A stretch of DNA of 64,000 nt from Clostridium sp. K13 (GTDB taxonomy: Bacteria; Bacillota; Clostridia; Clostridiales; Clostridiaceae). Where the stretch lies: assembly GCF_019734195.1 (NCBI RefSeq), contig NZ_JAASHM010000002.1:217999-281998 (forward strand), in the 5' to 3' direction. The position numbers and the translations under genes are program-made. This document shows positions 35,825 through 43,488 of this stretch, piece after piece. The notes beneath the pieces were generated by a model. The model did not search any database. It worked only from the letters and a program-made list of their open reading frames with translations, and was not told the origin of the DNA. How positions within the stretch are numbered: the first letter of the stretch is position 1; each line of letters starts with the position of its first letter.

Positions 35825-36835
35825 ATGCATTTACATACTATACATCAATGGCTCCTTTTATTTTACTTTTATTGTTTTATAGGATGGATATGGGAATCTG
35901 TTTATGTATCTTTAGGAAAGCATAAATGGGTGAATAGAGGATTTTTAAAAGGACCTTTTTTACCTATATATGGTTCTGGAGCTATAGTAGTATTACTTTC
36001 TACATTAACAGTAGAGAACAATCTTATATTAGTATTTGTTATAGGAATGATAGGAGCAACCATACTAGAATATATAACTGGAGCAGTGATGGAAAAAATA
36101 TTTCATGTTAGATATTGGGACTATACGGATAAACCTTTTAATGTAAATGGTCATATTTGCTTATTATCAACATTGGCTTGGGGATTATTTTCTATACTTT
36201 TAGTAAGGTTTGTTAATCCACCTATAGAGAATTTGGTTAGGGGTATTCCAGAAGAAATATCTGAGATAAGTGCATATATTATAACTGTTTTTATTACTAT
36301 TGATGAAGTTCGATCATTTAATGAAGCTATGGATTTAAGAAATCTTTTAATTAGGTTTACTGAAAGAAATGAAACCATTATTAATATAAAAAGGAGAATA
36401 GAAGTAGTAGAGGCTTGTGTTAATGAAGATGTTAAGGCTATACAAGAAAAATTAATAGAAAAGGCTGTTGTTAGTCAAGAAAAAGTATTAGCTAAGAAAA
36501 GATCAAGGAAACAAGCTGTTGAAATAATTATTAAAAGAAATCTAGAATCAAAAGAGGAAGCTATGATAGTATTAGCTGAAAAGATATCAAAGTATATAGA
36601 TAAGTTTGATGAGTTATCATCTAAGGCCATAGATGAGCCAAGTAAATTGAAGGCTGAGTTTTCAGAGTATTTATCAAAATTAAAGATACATGAGGGGAAA
36701 ATTAACAATACTGAAAGTAAGGTTTATATAAATTCTATAAATATATTGAATAGAAATCCAAACGCCAAGGCTAAAAATTATGAAGAGGCAATGAGTGAAG
36801 TTAAAAATTTAGATAAAGATTTGAAAGAAAAGTAA
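35825..36835 (+). CDS. CmpB-like membrane protein (putative ABC-transporter type IV domain)
   Basis: 336 residues. The N-terminal half has about five membrane helices with the family motif FIGWIWESVYVSLGKHKWVNRGFLKGPFLPIYG and YITGAVMEKIFHVRYWDYTDKPFNVNGHICL. The C-terminal 170 residues are cytoplasmic, charged and helical, with coiled-coil character. The PF06541-type family is named as a permease but its transport role is unproven. The ribosome site is GGGGG about 10 bases upstream. It stands alone. Confidence 0.85.
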   Translation: MHLHTIHQWLLLFYFYCFIGWIWESVYVSLGKHKWVNRGFLKGPFLPIYGSGAIVVLLSTLTVENNLILVFVIGMIGATILEYITGAVMEKIFHVRYWDYTDKPFNVNGHICLLSTLAWGLFSILLVRFVNPPIENLVRGIPEEISEISAYIITVFITIDEVRSFNEAMDLRNLLIRFTERNETIINIKRRIEVVEACVNEDVKAIQEKLIEKAVVSQEKVLAKKRSRKQAVEIIIKRNLESKEEAMIVLAEKISKYIDKFDELSSKAIDEPSKLKAEFSEYLSKLKIHEGKINNTESKVYINSINILNRNPNAKAKNYEEAMSEVKNLDKDLKEK

Positions 36836-36961
36836 ATAAGATGATAAAATGAAATTATAAGGTACAAAGAGAAATGAGCTTGCAGATAAGTATTATCTAT
36901 CTAGAAAAAGTATAGATAGAATAATTCTAGAGCAGTCTAAGAAAAATAGATAGAATAGAAG

Positions 36962-37001
36962 TTTGAGTCATAATTAAGTTTATGGCTCAACTTTTTTACA
37001 A
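36962..37001 (+). terminator. Terminator with repeated 24-bp sequence, copy 1
   Basis: AGTTTGAGTCA / TGGCTCAACTTTTTT. The stretch TTAAGTTTATGGCTCAAC plus its T-run recurs after the lipoprotein gene (about 38304-38328). The gap between 36836 and 36962 holds one weak hairpin and no ORF. Confidence 0.7.
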
Positions 37002-37075
37002 TAAAATTTATTTTATAGTGAACCCTTTTAGATGATAGAGTATCTAATTAATAATTACACTATGGGGGGCAATGA

Positions 37076-37708
37076 ATGTTTAGGATAAAGAAGAGTAATA
37101 TTAGTAAGGCTAAAGGGGGCAACAAAGAAGCGTTTATAGAATTAATAGAAGAAAATAAAATATCTAAAAATATAATTAGAGTATCAGCCATAGCTATAGC
37201 TATAATAATTTTATTTAGTACAAATTCTATAGCACCTACAATTGCTGAAGAAATTCCATTAGTAGGACCAGTTATAAAAATGCTTAATAATAAAATGGAA
37301 ATGAACGTAAGATATACAGACAATGGGTTAGTTGTAAAAGAAACATTTAATACTGAATGCTATAGTGTGAATATTGAAACAGTAGATTTTGATGGGGAAA
37401 AAATCCTAATAGTATATAAAGTAGTTGGAATAAATAAGAATACACCTTGGCCATGTGTATTAGATATAGATATAAAATCAGATTCTTTAATAATTAATAA
37501 AGAAGCTTCGATGGCAACCGGAGGTATTGAAGAAGGGGCATATTATGGATATCAACAATATGATATTAATTTTAATAATGAACCTTTAAAAGAAAAAGAG
37601 ATTCAGTTAAATATAACTCCTAAAATTTTAATAGCAGGTAGTGATGAAGAAGAGTTTATAAATGAAGGTCAGATTAATTTAAATGTTAAGAATAAAAATT
37701 ATAGATAA
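37076..37708 (+). CDS. DUF4179 membrane-anchored protein with a sigma-factor-like N-terminus (probable fusion)
   Basis: 210 residues. Residues about 9-28 (SKAKGGNKEAFIELIEENK) look like the first helix of an ECF sigma factor, not of an anti-sigma factor. A membrane helix (RVSAIAIAIIILFSTNSIAPT) follows, with the DUF4179 start IAEEIPLVGPVIKML and an extracytoplasmic beta-rich domain. DUF4179 proteins normally lie just downstream of an ECF sigma gene, so a deletion fusing the two reading frames explains this. GGGGGG precedes the start. A lipoprotein gene follows. Confidence 0.72.
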   Translation: MFRIKKSNISKAKGGNKEAFIELIEENKISKNIIRVSAIAIAIIILFSTNSIAPTIAEEIPLVGPVIKMLNNKMEMNVRYTDNGLVVKETFNTECYSVNIETVDFDGEKILIVYKVVGINKNTPWPCVLDIDIKSDSLIINKEASMATGGIEEGAYYGYQQYDINFNNEPLKEKEIQLNITPKILIAGSDEEEFINEGQINLNVKNKNYR

Positions 37709-37736
37709 AAAAATATTATATGTGAGGTAAGTGAGA

Positions 37737-38231
37737 ATGAGGAAAACAATTAAATATTTATTATTATGTATTGTAACAATAGGAGTATTAGTGGGATGTA
37801 GTAATTCATCAAAAGAAGAAAATGTAGAAAGTTTTATTAAAAAATTAGTATCATATAATACTTATAATAATATGGCAAGTATTGAAGAGGCAGGTCAACT
37901 TATTGAAGATTACAAATCAAGATTTGGTGAATATCTTACAGAGGATGCTTTTGATTTATTGATGGCTAATAGGATATTTAGTAAATATAGTGCTGTTATA
38001 TCAGACGCAAGTGGTGTTACGGATATTAATATTATCAAAACTAGTGAAACACAAAATGATGGATATATTCATTTTGAATATGAGGTTTCATATAAGCTAG
38101 AACGTGATGGTGAAACTGTTGATATGAATGATTATATGGCTTTTAATGTACTTGATGAAAAGGGATATAAGATTGAAAAGGTATCAATATTAGATAAGAC
38201 AAGCAGTATTTTTAAAGAGTTCAAAAAGTAA
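37737..38231 (+). CDS. Secreted lipoprotein of unknown function
   Basis: 164 residues. Signal peptide with lipobox LVGCSN, so anchored by lipid on the outer face of the membrane at Cys 20. The mature part is acidic and contains repeated Tyr/Asn; no family recognised. ATG 37737 is nine bases from GAGG, better than GTG 37731. It lies 28 bp after the DUF4179 gene and ends at a terminator whose sequence repeats that before the DUF4179 gene, so the two genes form one unit. Confidence 0.75.
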   Translation: MRKTIKYLLLCIVTIGVLVGCSNSSKEENVESFIKKLVSYNTYNNMASIEEAGQLIEDYKSRFGEYLTEDAFDLLMANRIFSKYSAVISDASGVTDINIIKTSETQNDGYIHFEYEVSYKLERDGETVDMNDYMAFNVLDEKGYKIEKVSILDKTSSIFKEFKK

Positions 38232-38282
38232 TATATGTATAAAAAGTTATAATGATTTTATTAAATGTATAGGATAGTAATA

Positions 38283-38330
38283 AAGTTGAGTGCATGGTGT
38301 TAAGTTTATGGCTCAACTTTTTTTATTAAA
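38283..38330 (+). terminator. Terminator with repeated 24-bp sequence, copy 2
   Basis: AAGTTGAG / CTCAACTT followed by seven T. It repeats the TTAAGTTTATGGCTCAAC sequence found at about 36976. Confidence 0.8.
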
Positions 38331-38520
38331 AATAATCTAGGTATTTTATTAGAGAAGTTTAAAATACAATATTTATATAGAATTTTTAGGAAGTTTAACG
38401 ACATTAGTTTGGAAAATAGGAGCATTAAATGAAGTTGAAGTAGCTTATTTCATGAAAAAAGAATTCCCATCGGACATAAACAACCGAACATGGAAAGTGA
38501 TAGTTATTAGGATATGGTAA

Positions 38521-38691
38521 GGTTTTGTTAGAATTGATAAGGTAAGAAATTATAAGGAAAAGCGAGTAGGTTTAGGGTTAGCAATAGTAAAGCAAATAGT
38601 AAGACTTCATAATGGAACTTATGGGATTATTAATAAAGAAGATGGAGTAGAGTTTTATATAAAATTAGGTAATTTGTTAAATAAATATTAG
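38521..38691 (+). pseudogene. C-terminal relic of a histidine kinase
   Basis: The open frame from 38521 reads FVRIDKVRNYKEKRV then GLGLAIVKQIVRLHNGTYGI to TAG at 38691. This is the G2 box and end of a HATPase domain; all upstream kinase parts are missing. Immediately before it (38396-38520) another short open stretch ending VIVIRIW is of unknown origin. The following secreted-protein gene may once have been linked to this two-component system. Confidence 0.8.
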
Positions 38692-38788
38692 AGAGCTGTG
38701 ACATAACTGTGACATAAAATCGTTAATATTTAGTTAGTAAGATAACTAATACAAAACTTTAGTGAAAATATTGAAAGGGGAAATTAAA

Positions 38789-39121
38789 ATGAAAAAATCA
38801 GTATTAACTTTATTATTAGCAGGGGTATTAACAATAGGTGGAACAGTAATTGCTTTTGCAGATGATATAGCTCCAATGCTAAATTGCAACCAAAATAGAA
38901 CTACAGGAGTTCAAGGTTTAATGAATGATGGATTAAGCTTTGAAGAGGCAAAGGAAGAAATGCTTAATGTAAAGTTAGAAAGAGTAGATAATGCTGTTGA
39001 AAATGGAGTAATAACAAGTGAAAGAGCAGAAGAAATAAAAAACGAAATGGAAAATGTGATGGTACTGGACAAGGAAATAGAAGAGGAAATGCAAGATTTA
39101 ACTGTAATTAATATTAAGTAG
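38789..39121 (+). CDS. Small secreted DUF2680-like protein
   Basis: 110 residues. Signal peptide MKKSVLTLLLAGVLTIGGTVIAFA, cleavage probably after FA. The mature part is short and helical, with LSFEEAKEEMLNVKLERVDNAVENGVITSERAEEIKN, a spacing typical of DUF2680-type repeats. Function unknown. I chose ATG 38789 since AAAGGGG lies about 10 bases upstream and the signal peptide starts there; GTG 38762 has none. Confidence 0.75.
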   Translation: MKKSVLTLLLAGVLTIGGTVIAFADDIAPMLNCNQNRTTGVQGLMNDGLSFEEAKEEMLNVKLERVDNAVENGVITSERAEEIKNEMENVMVLDKEIEEEMQDLTVINIK

Positions 39122-39130
39122 TTTATAAAT

Positions 39131-39170
39131 GGAAAATACTACTATATTTTAAAGCGTAGTAGTATTTTTA
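39131..39170. terminator. Convergent terminator
   Basis: AATACTACTA / TAGTAGTATTTTT with a T-run on the plus strand and A-run on the other, between the secreted-protein gene and the rhodanese fragment. Confidence 0.7.
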
Positions 39171-39174
39171 GGTT

Positions 39175-39396
39175 TTATTTTTCAATTTCGTATGTCCAAT
39201 CTATTATGCCACCAAAATCATATATATTGTTATAACCAAGAGATTTTATAATTTTTGAAGCTTCAGCACTTCTGAGCCCACTTCTGCAATATACTAAAAT
39301 CTGTGAGTCCTTATCTTTAACGATATCTTCTATGGTGCTTTCTAAAGTATCCAAAGGAATCAATATACTGTTATTTGAGAAGTTAATAACAAGATA
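39175..39396 (-). pseudogene. Rhodanese-domain fragment, N-terminus lost
   Basis: The frame carries IPLDTLES, the active-site loop ILVYCRSGLRSAEASKIIKSLGY and NIYDFGGIIDW, the second half of a rhodanese domain. The expected first half (LIDVR, GHI) is absent. Upstream in frame only KYLVINFSNNSIL is open, with no ribosome site and no ATG; TTG 39363 is the first start-like codon. A remnant is more likely than a working 62-residue protein. Confidence 0.68.
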
Positions 39397-39493
39397 TTTT
39401 TAAAATAAATTTTCGAATTTTATAAAACATATTGATATTTTATACTTTAAATTATTTGCTTAGGTTTTACAGTAATAAAGTTACAAATACTTA

Positions 39494-39535
39494 GGTGATT
39501 TTGTTACATAAAAAATATGGTTTTTGTTTTATATT
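39494..39535 (+). promoter_or_regulatory. Possible class II promoter of the CoA-disulfide-reductase-like gene
   Basis: A right half-site GTTAC (39503-39507) and TATATT (39530-39535) stand at the same offset as in the four island promoters. The left half (GGTGA) matches poorly, so this is weak. Confidence 0.35.
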
Positions 39536-39579
39536 AATAGTGTAATAAATAATGTTTTAGCAAAAAGGAGCTATTAATT

Positions 39580-42069
39580 ATGAGTAAAAAAGTTCTAATT
39601 GTTGGTGGTGTTGCTGGTGGAGCTTCTACTGCAGCAAGATTAAGAAGAATAGATGAAAATTGTAAAATAGTAATGTTTGAAAAAGGGGAATATATCTCAT
39701 TTGCAAATTGTGGACTTCCTTATTATATAGGTGGAACAATTACAGAGAGAAGCAAGCTTGTTGTTCAAACAGTTGAAGATATGGAAAATAAATTTAATAT
39801 GGATATTAGAAACTTCAGTGAAGTTACTAAAATAAATAGAGATAAGAAAACTGTAGAAGTTAAAAATCATAAAACTGGTGAAACTTACGAAGAAAGTTAT
39901 GATGTATTAGTTTTATCTCCAGGCGCAAACCCAATTAAACCTCCAATTCCAGGAATAAAGGAATGTGATAATTTATTTACTCTTAGAAATATTCCTGATA
40001 CAGATAAAATAAAGTCATATGTTGATGATAAAAAACCAAGAAATGCCGTTGTAGTTGGTGGTGGATTTATAGGTCTTGAAATGGCTGAAAATCTAGTTGA
40101 ACGTGGAGTAAATGTTACTTTAGTTGAAATGGCTAATCAAGTAATGGCTCCAATTGATTTTGAAATGGCAGCTGCAGTTCATGAGCATTTAAGAGATAAA
40201 GGTGTTAATTTAATTTTAGAAGATGGAGTTAATTCTTTCTTAGATAATGGTAAAAAAATTAAATTAAATAGTGGAAAAGAAATTAAATCAGATTTAATAG
40301 TTCTTTCTATAGGGGTTGCACCAGAAAGCAAAATAGCTAAAGATGCAGGAATTAAAGTTAACAAAAGAAATGCAATAATAGTTGATGATCATATGAAAAC
40401 TTCAGATGGAAGTATTTATGCATTAGGTGATGCTGTAGAAATTAAAGATTATGTTACTGGAGATCCTACAATGATTCCACTAGCTTGGCCAGCTAATAGA
40501 CAAGGTAGAATAGTGGCTGACAATATAGCAGGTAGAGATGCTAAATATAAAGGAACCTTAGGTTCATCAGTTGCTAAAGTATTTGACTTAACAGTTGCAG
40601 CTACTGGACTTAATGAGAAAATATTAAAAGCTAAAAATATTGAATATAAAGCAATTCATATTCATCCAGGCTCACATGCAGGATATTATCCAGGAGCTTT
40701 CCCTATACATTTAAAATTAATATTCTCTCCTAAGGATGGAAAAATATTTGGAGCTCAAGCAGTTGGATTTGATGGAGTTGAAAAGCGTATTGATGTTTTA
40801 GCAACTGCTATAAAAGGAAACTTGACTGTTTTTGATTTACCAGATGTAGAAGCGTGTTATGCACCTCCATATTCATCAGCTAAGGATCCAGTAAATATGG
40901 TTGGATATTATGCAACTAATATACTTGATGGATTAGTTGATATAGTGCAATGGAGTGAAATTAATAGCTTGGTTAAAAATGGAAAGTTTATTTTGGATGT
41001 AAGAGAACCATTTGAAATTTCTCTTGGAACTATTGAAAATTCAGTAAACATTCCTCTTGGACAAATAAGAAAAAGAATTAATGAAATTCCAAAAGATAAA
41101 ACAATTTATGTTTATTGTCAAGTTGGGCAAAGAGGATATGTTGCTTGTAGAATGTTAAGTCAACTTGGATATAAAACTATAAATATTGATGGTGGTTATA
41201 AGACTTATGCATTAACTAAATCTATTAATGGAGATAAAGGTGCTGCTGTAGTTGAAGAAAAAGAAACTACAAATAATAATGAAGTGGTGAATAATATGAA
41301 TACTGATTTAACAAAGGTTGCTGTTACTTTAGATGCTTGTGGACTTCAATGTCCAGGCCCAATAAGAAGGGTATTTGAAGAAATGCAAAACTTAAATGAT
41401 GGAGATATTATAGAAGTAAGAGCTACAGATCCAGGCTTTTCAAAAGATATTACTTCTTGGAGTAAAAATACAGGTAATACTATGTTAAAGAGTGAGTTTG
41501 ATAAATCTAAAAAGGCATTTGTAGCATATGTTCAAAAAGGGAAGGTAGGACCAGTTGCTCAAGGAACTATAGCTGAAGCTACAATGCAAATTGAAAATAA
41601 AAATGGTTCTACTATGGTTGTATTTAGTGGTGATTTAGATAAAGCAATTGCTTCATTTATAATTGCAACAGGGGCTGCCTCTATGGGAAAAGAAGTTACA
41701 ATGTTCTTCACATTCTGGGGATTAAATGTTCTTAAGAAAAAAGATAGACCTAAGGTTAAAAAGAATGTAGTTGAAAAAATGTTTGATTTTATGCTTCCAA
41801 GTAATCCAGGAAAGTTACCACTTTCTAAAATGAATATGGGTGGAATGGGACCTAAAATGATTAAGTATATTATGAAGAAAAATAATGTTGATACTTTAGA
41901 GCAATTAATTGAAAATGCCATAAAGATGAATGTTAAGGTTGTTGCTTGTGCAATGTCTATGGACTTAATGGGCATTAAAAAGGAAGAGTTGATTGATGGA
42001 GTTGAAGTTGCTGGAGTTGCTTCTTACTTAGGTGCAGCTGATGAATCAGGATTAAATCTATTTATATAG
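39580..42069 (+). CDS. CoA-disulfide-reductase-like protein fused to rhodanese, TusA and DsrE domains
   Basis: 829 residues. First 450: FAD/NAD(P)-linked reductase with IVGGVAGGASTAARLRR, the redox Cys in SFANCGLPYYIGG, VVVGGGFIGLEMAENL and the dimer domain. Then rhodanese (about 455-550; active Cys in YVYCQVGQRGYVACRM), TusA (about 580-655; LDACGLQCPGPIRRV) and DsrE (about 670-829; VFSGDLDKAIASFIIATGAA, ACAMSMDLMGI). It probably handles persulfide sulfur or CoA-persulfide and passes it between domains. AAAGGAG precedes the ATG. A rhodanese remnant lies upstream. Confidence 0.93.
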   Translation: MSKKVLIVGGVAGGASTAARLRRIDENCKIVMFEKGEYISFANCGLPYYIGGTITERSKLVVQTVEDMENKFNMDIRNFSEVTKINRDKKTVEVKNHKTGETYEESYDVLVLSPGANPIKPPIPGIKECDNLFTLRNIPDTDKIKSYVDDKKPRNAVVVGGGFIGLEMAENLVERGVNVTLVEMANQVMAPIDFEMAAAVHEHLRDKGVNLILEDGVNSFLDNGKKIKLNSGKEIKSDLIVLSIGVAPESKIAKDAGIKVNKRNAIIVDDHMKTSDGSIYALGDAVEIKDYVTGDPTMIPLAWPANRQGRIVADNIAGRDAKYKGTLGSSVAKVFDLTVAATGLNEKILKAKNIEYKAIHIHPGSHAGYYPGAFPIHLKLIFSPKDGKIFGAQAVGFDGVEKRIDVLATAIKGNLTVFDLPDVEACYAPPYSSAKDPVNMVGYYATNILDGLVDIVQWSEINSLVKNGKFILDVREPFEISLGTIENSVNIPLGQIRKRINEIPKDKTIYVYCQVGQRGYVACRMLSQLGYKTINIDGGYKTYALTKSINGDKGAAVVEEKETTNNNEVVNNMNTDLTKVAVTLDACGLQCPGPIRRVFEEMQNLNDGDIIEVRATDPGFSKDITSWSKNTGNTMLKSEFDKSKKAFVAYVQKGKVGPVAQGTIAEATMQIENKNGSTMVVFSGDLDKAIASFIIATGAASMGKEVTMFFTFWGLNVLKKKDRPKVKKNVVEKMFDFMLPSNPGKLPLSKMNMGGMGPKMIKYIMKKNNVDTLEQLIENAIKMNVKVVACAMSMDLMGIKKEELIDGVEVAGVASYLGAADESGLNLFI

Positions 42070-42098
42070 AAAATATTAAATAAAATTCTCAATTTTTA

Positions 42099-42129
42099 TT
42101 GACCTTCTACCTTGTGGAAGGTGTAGATT
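42099..42129 (+). promoter_or_regulatory. MerR-type promoter with 19-bp spacer
   Basis: TTGACC (42099-42104) and TAGATT (42124-42129) are separated by 19 bp. The spacer is spanned by ACCTTC-N9-GAAGGT (42102-42122). A long spacer with a dyad between the hexamers is the hallmark of MerR-activated promoters, and a MerR gene lies 460 bp downstream. Confidence 0.78.
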
Positions 42130-42181
42130 ATGATTAAAGAACAAGTTCTTTGAAAAAAATAATAAAATTTGGGAGGGGATT

Positions 42182-42454
42182 ATGAAATTAAAAAAGTGGC
42201 AATACTGTTTTGAACCAAAAAATCCAATTACTAATGAGAAAGAATTTACAGGTGAATTAATTAATTATTGTAACTTAAATAAAAATGACTTAACAATTGT
42301 TCATGAAGGAATGGAACCAATAGTAATAATTGATGGAGTAAAGTATATAGCAATTTTAGAAACTCCTAAAGTTATAAATATACCTTTTTTACCAACATTT
42401 TATGCTAGTTCATATGGGTTTAAGTGGGTTTATTTATACAAATATGAAGATTAA
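42182..42454 (+). CDS. Small protein homologous to the C-terminal domain of the adjacent MerR regulator
   Basis: 90 residues, with no signal peptide. It begins KWQYCFEPKNPITNEKEFTGEL and contains HEGMEPIVIIDGVKYIAILETPK, VINIPFLP and a final YGFKWVYLYKYED. The MerR protein at 42589 carries the same domain (FFEPIEPITNEREFTDEL, KEGMRPIVTINGVKHVAVLE). A shared ligand-binding role, for example as a sponge or sensor for the same small molecule, is inference. GGGAGGGG precedes the start, and the MerR-type promoter is 50 bp upstream. Confidence 0.8.
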   Translation: MKLKKWQYCFEPKNPITNEKEFTGELINYCNLNKNDLTIVHEGMEPIVIIDGVKYIAILETPKVINIPFLPTFYASSYGFKWVYLYKYED

Positions 42455-42469
42455 AAAATAATAAGCTTT

Positions 42470-42506
42470 AAAAGAGATTATGAATATCATAATCTCTTTT
42501 TATAGT
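42470..42506 (+). terminator. Terminator between the small protein and the MerR gene
   Basis: The perfect 12-bp arms AAAGAGATTATG / CATAATCTCTTT are followed by TTATAG. Confidence 0.85.
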
Positions 42507-42588
42507 TATTAAAGACGAATATTATGGTAAAATTTATATAGTGGTAAAAGATCAGATGAGAATAATAGTAAAGAGAGAAATAGTTATT

Positions 42589-43245
42589 ATGAGAATAAAG
42601 GAAGTTGAAGAGTTAACAGGAATAACAAGTAAAAATATTAGATTTTATGAGAAAGAAGGATTAATTTCTCCTAAAAGGAGTGAAAATGGATATAGAGATT
42701 ATTCTAATGAAGATATAGAAATATTAAAAAGTATAAAATTATATCGTAAATTAGATATATCCTTAGAAGATATAAAGTTGATGCAAAAAAATATTTTGTC
42801 TGTTGATAAGTGTATGGATAAGTATTATAAATTTATGCAAGAAAAAATTAAAGAGTTAAACGCTGCAAGAAAAATATGTGAAGAGATAAAGGTAGAGTAC
42901 CAAGGTGGATATGATATTAATATTGAAAAATATTTAGATAAAATTAGTAGTAATGAAGCAAAGGGATGTAAATTTGTTAATATTGCTTATGACTTTATTA
43001 CAAAGGCAAGGGGATGTATTCCTAGTGCTACTATTTTTTTTGAACCCATTGAGCCAATTACGAATGAGAGAGAATTTACAGATGAGTTATTTAAATATGC
43101 AGATAAGGAAAAATTGAATCTTGTTATATTGAAAGAAGGCATGAGACCAATAGTAACAATTAATGGAGTTAAACATGTAGCAGTTTTAGAAATTCCTAGG
43201 ATGATAAATATACCGTTATTACCTATTTTTTGTGCACAATCTTAA
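42589..43245 (+). CDS. MerR-family regulator, last 12 codons cut off by an in-frame stop
   Basis: 218 residues. The MerR winged helix is MRIKEVEELTGITSKNIRFYEKEGLISP followed by GYRDYSNEDIEILKSIKLYRKL. A helical linker (about 75-125) leads to a C-terminal domain that repeats the 90-residue protein upstream. It ends at FCAQS-TAA (43243-43245). The same frame then continues GFKWVYLYKYE to a second stop at 43281, matching the end of the small protein (YGFKWVYLYKYED). A TAT to TAA change is the simplest cause. Probably still folds, but ligand binding may be altered. I chose ATG 42589 because the MerR fold starts there. Confidence 0.85.
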   Translation: MRIKEVEELTGITSKNIRFYEKEGLISPKRSENGYRDYSNEDIEILKSIKLYRKLDISLEDIKLMQKNILSVDKCMDKYYKFMQEKIKELNAARKICEEIKVEYQGGYDINIEKYLDKISSNEAKGCKFVNIAYDFITKARGCIPSATIFFEPIEPITNEREFTDELFKYADKEKLNLVILKEGMRPIVTINGVKHVAVLEIPRMINIPLLPIFCAQS

Positions 43246-43387
43246 GGGTTTAAATGGGTATATTTATATAAATATGAATAAGATGTACACTGATAGGGAT
43301 GGTTTTTAATATTTTAGATAAAATTATAAGTAGAAGTTTTCATTTCATGTAGATACAAGAGAGTAATATATTTATATAATAGAGGCA

Positions 43388-43446
43388 AGTACAACATAAG
43401 CTAATAATATATTTCATATCATTGCCTTATGTTATACTTATTTTAG
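43388..43446 (+). terminator. Probable terminator after the MerR gene
   Basis: AAGTACAACATAAG / CTTATGTTATACTT pair with one mismatch around a long loop, followed by ATTTTAG. The rest of the gap 43282-43488 shows nothing else. Confidence 0.5.
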
Positions 43447-43488
43447 TAGAAATAAGTTTATAAATATTAAGATGAGTAAGGTGAAGAA

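Noticed and set aside
37076..38231. DUF4179 and lipoprotein genes as an immunity or toxin pair
   Set aside because: Nothing in either sequence shows toxin or immunity features; the layout fits a sigma/anti-sigma-like remnant.
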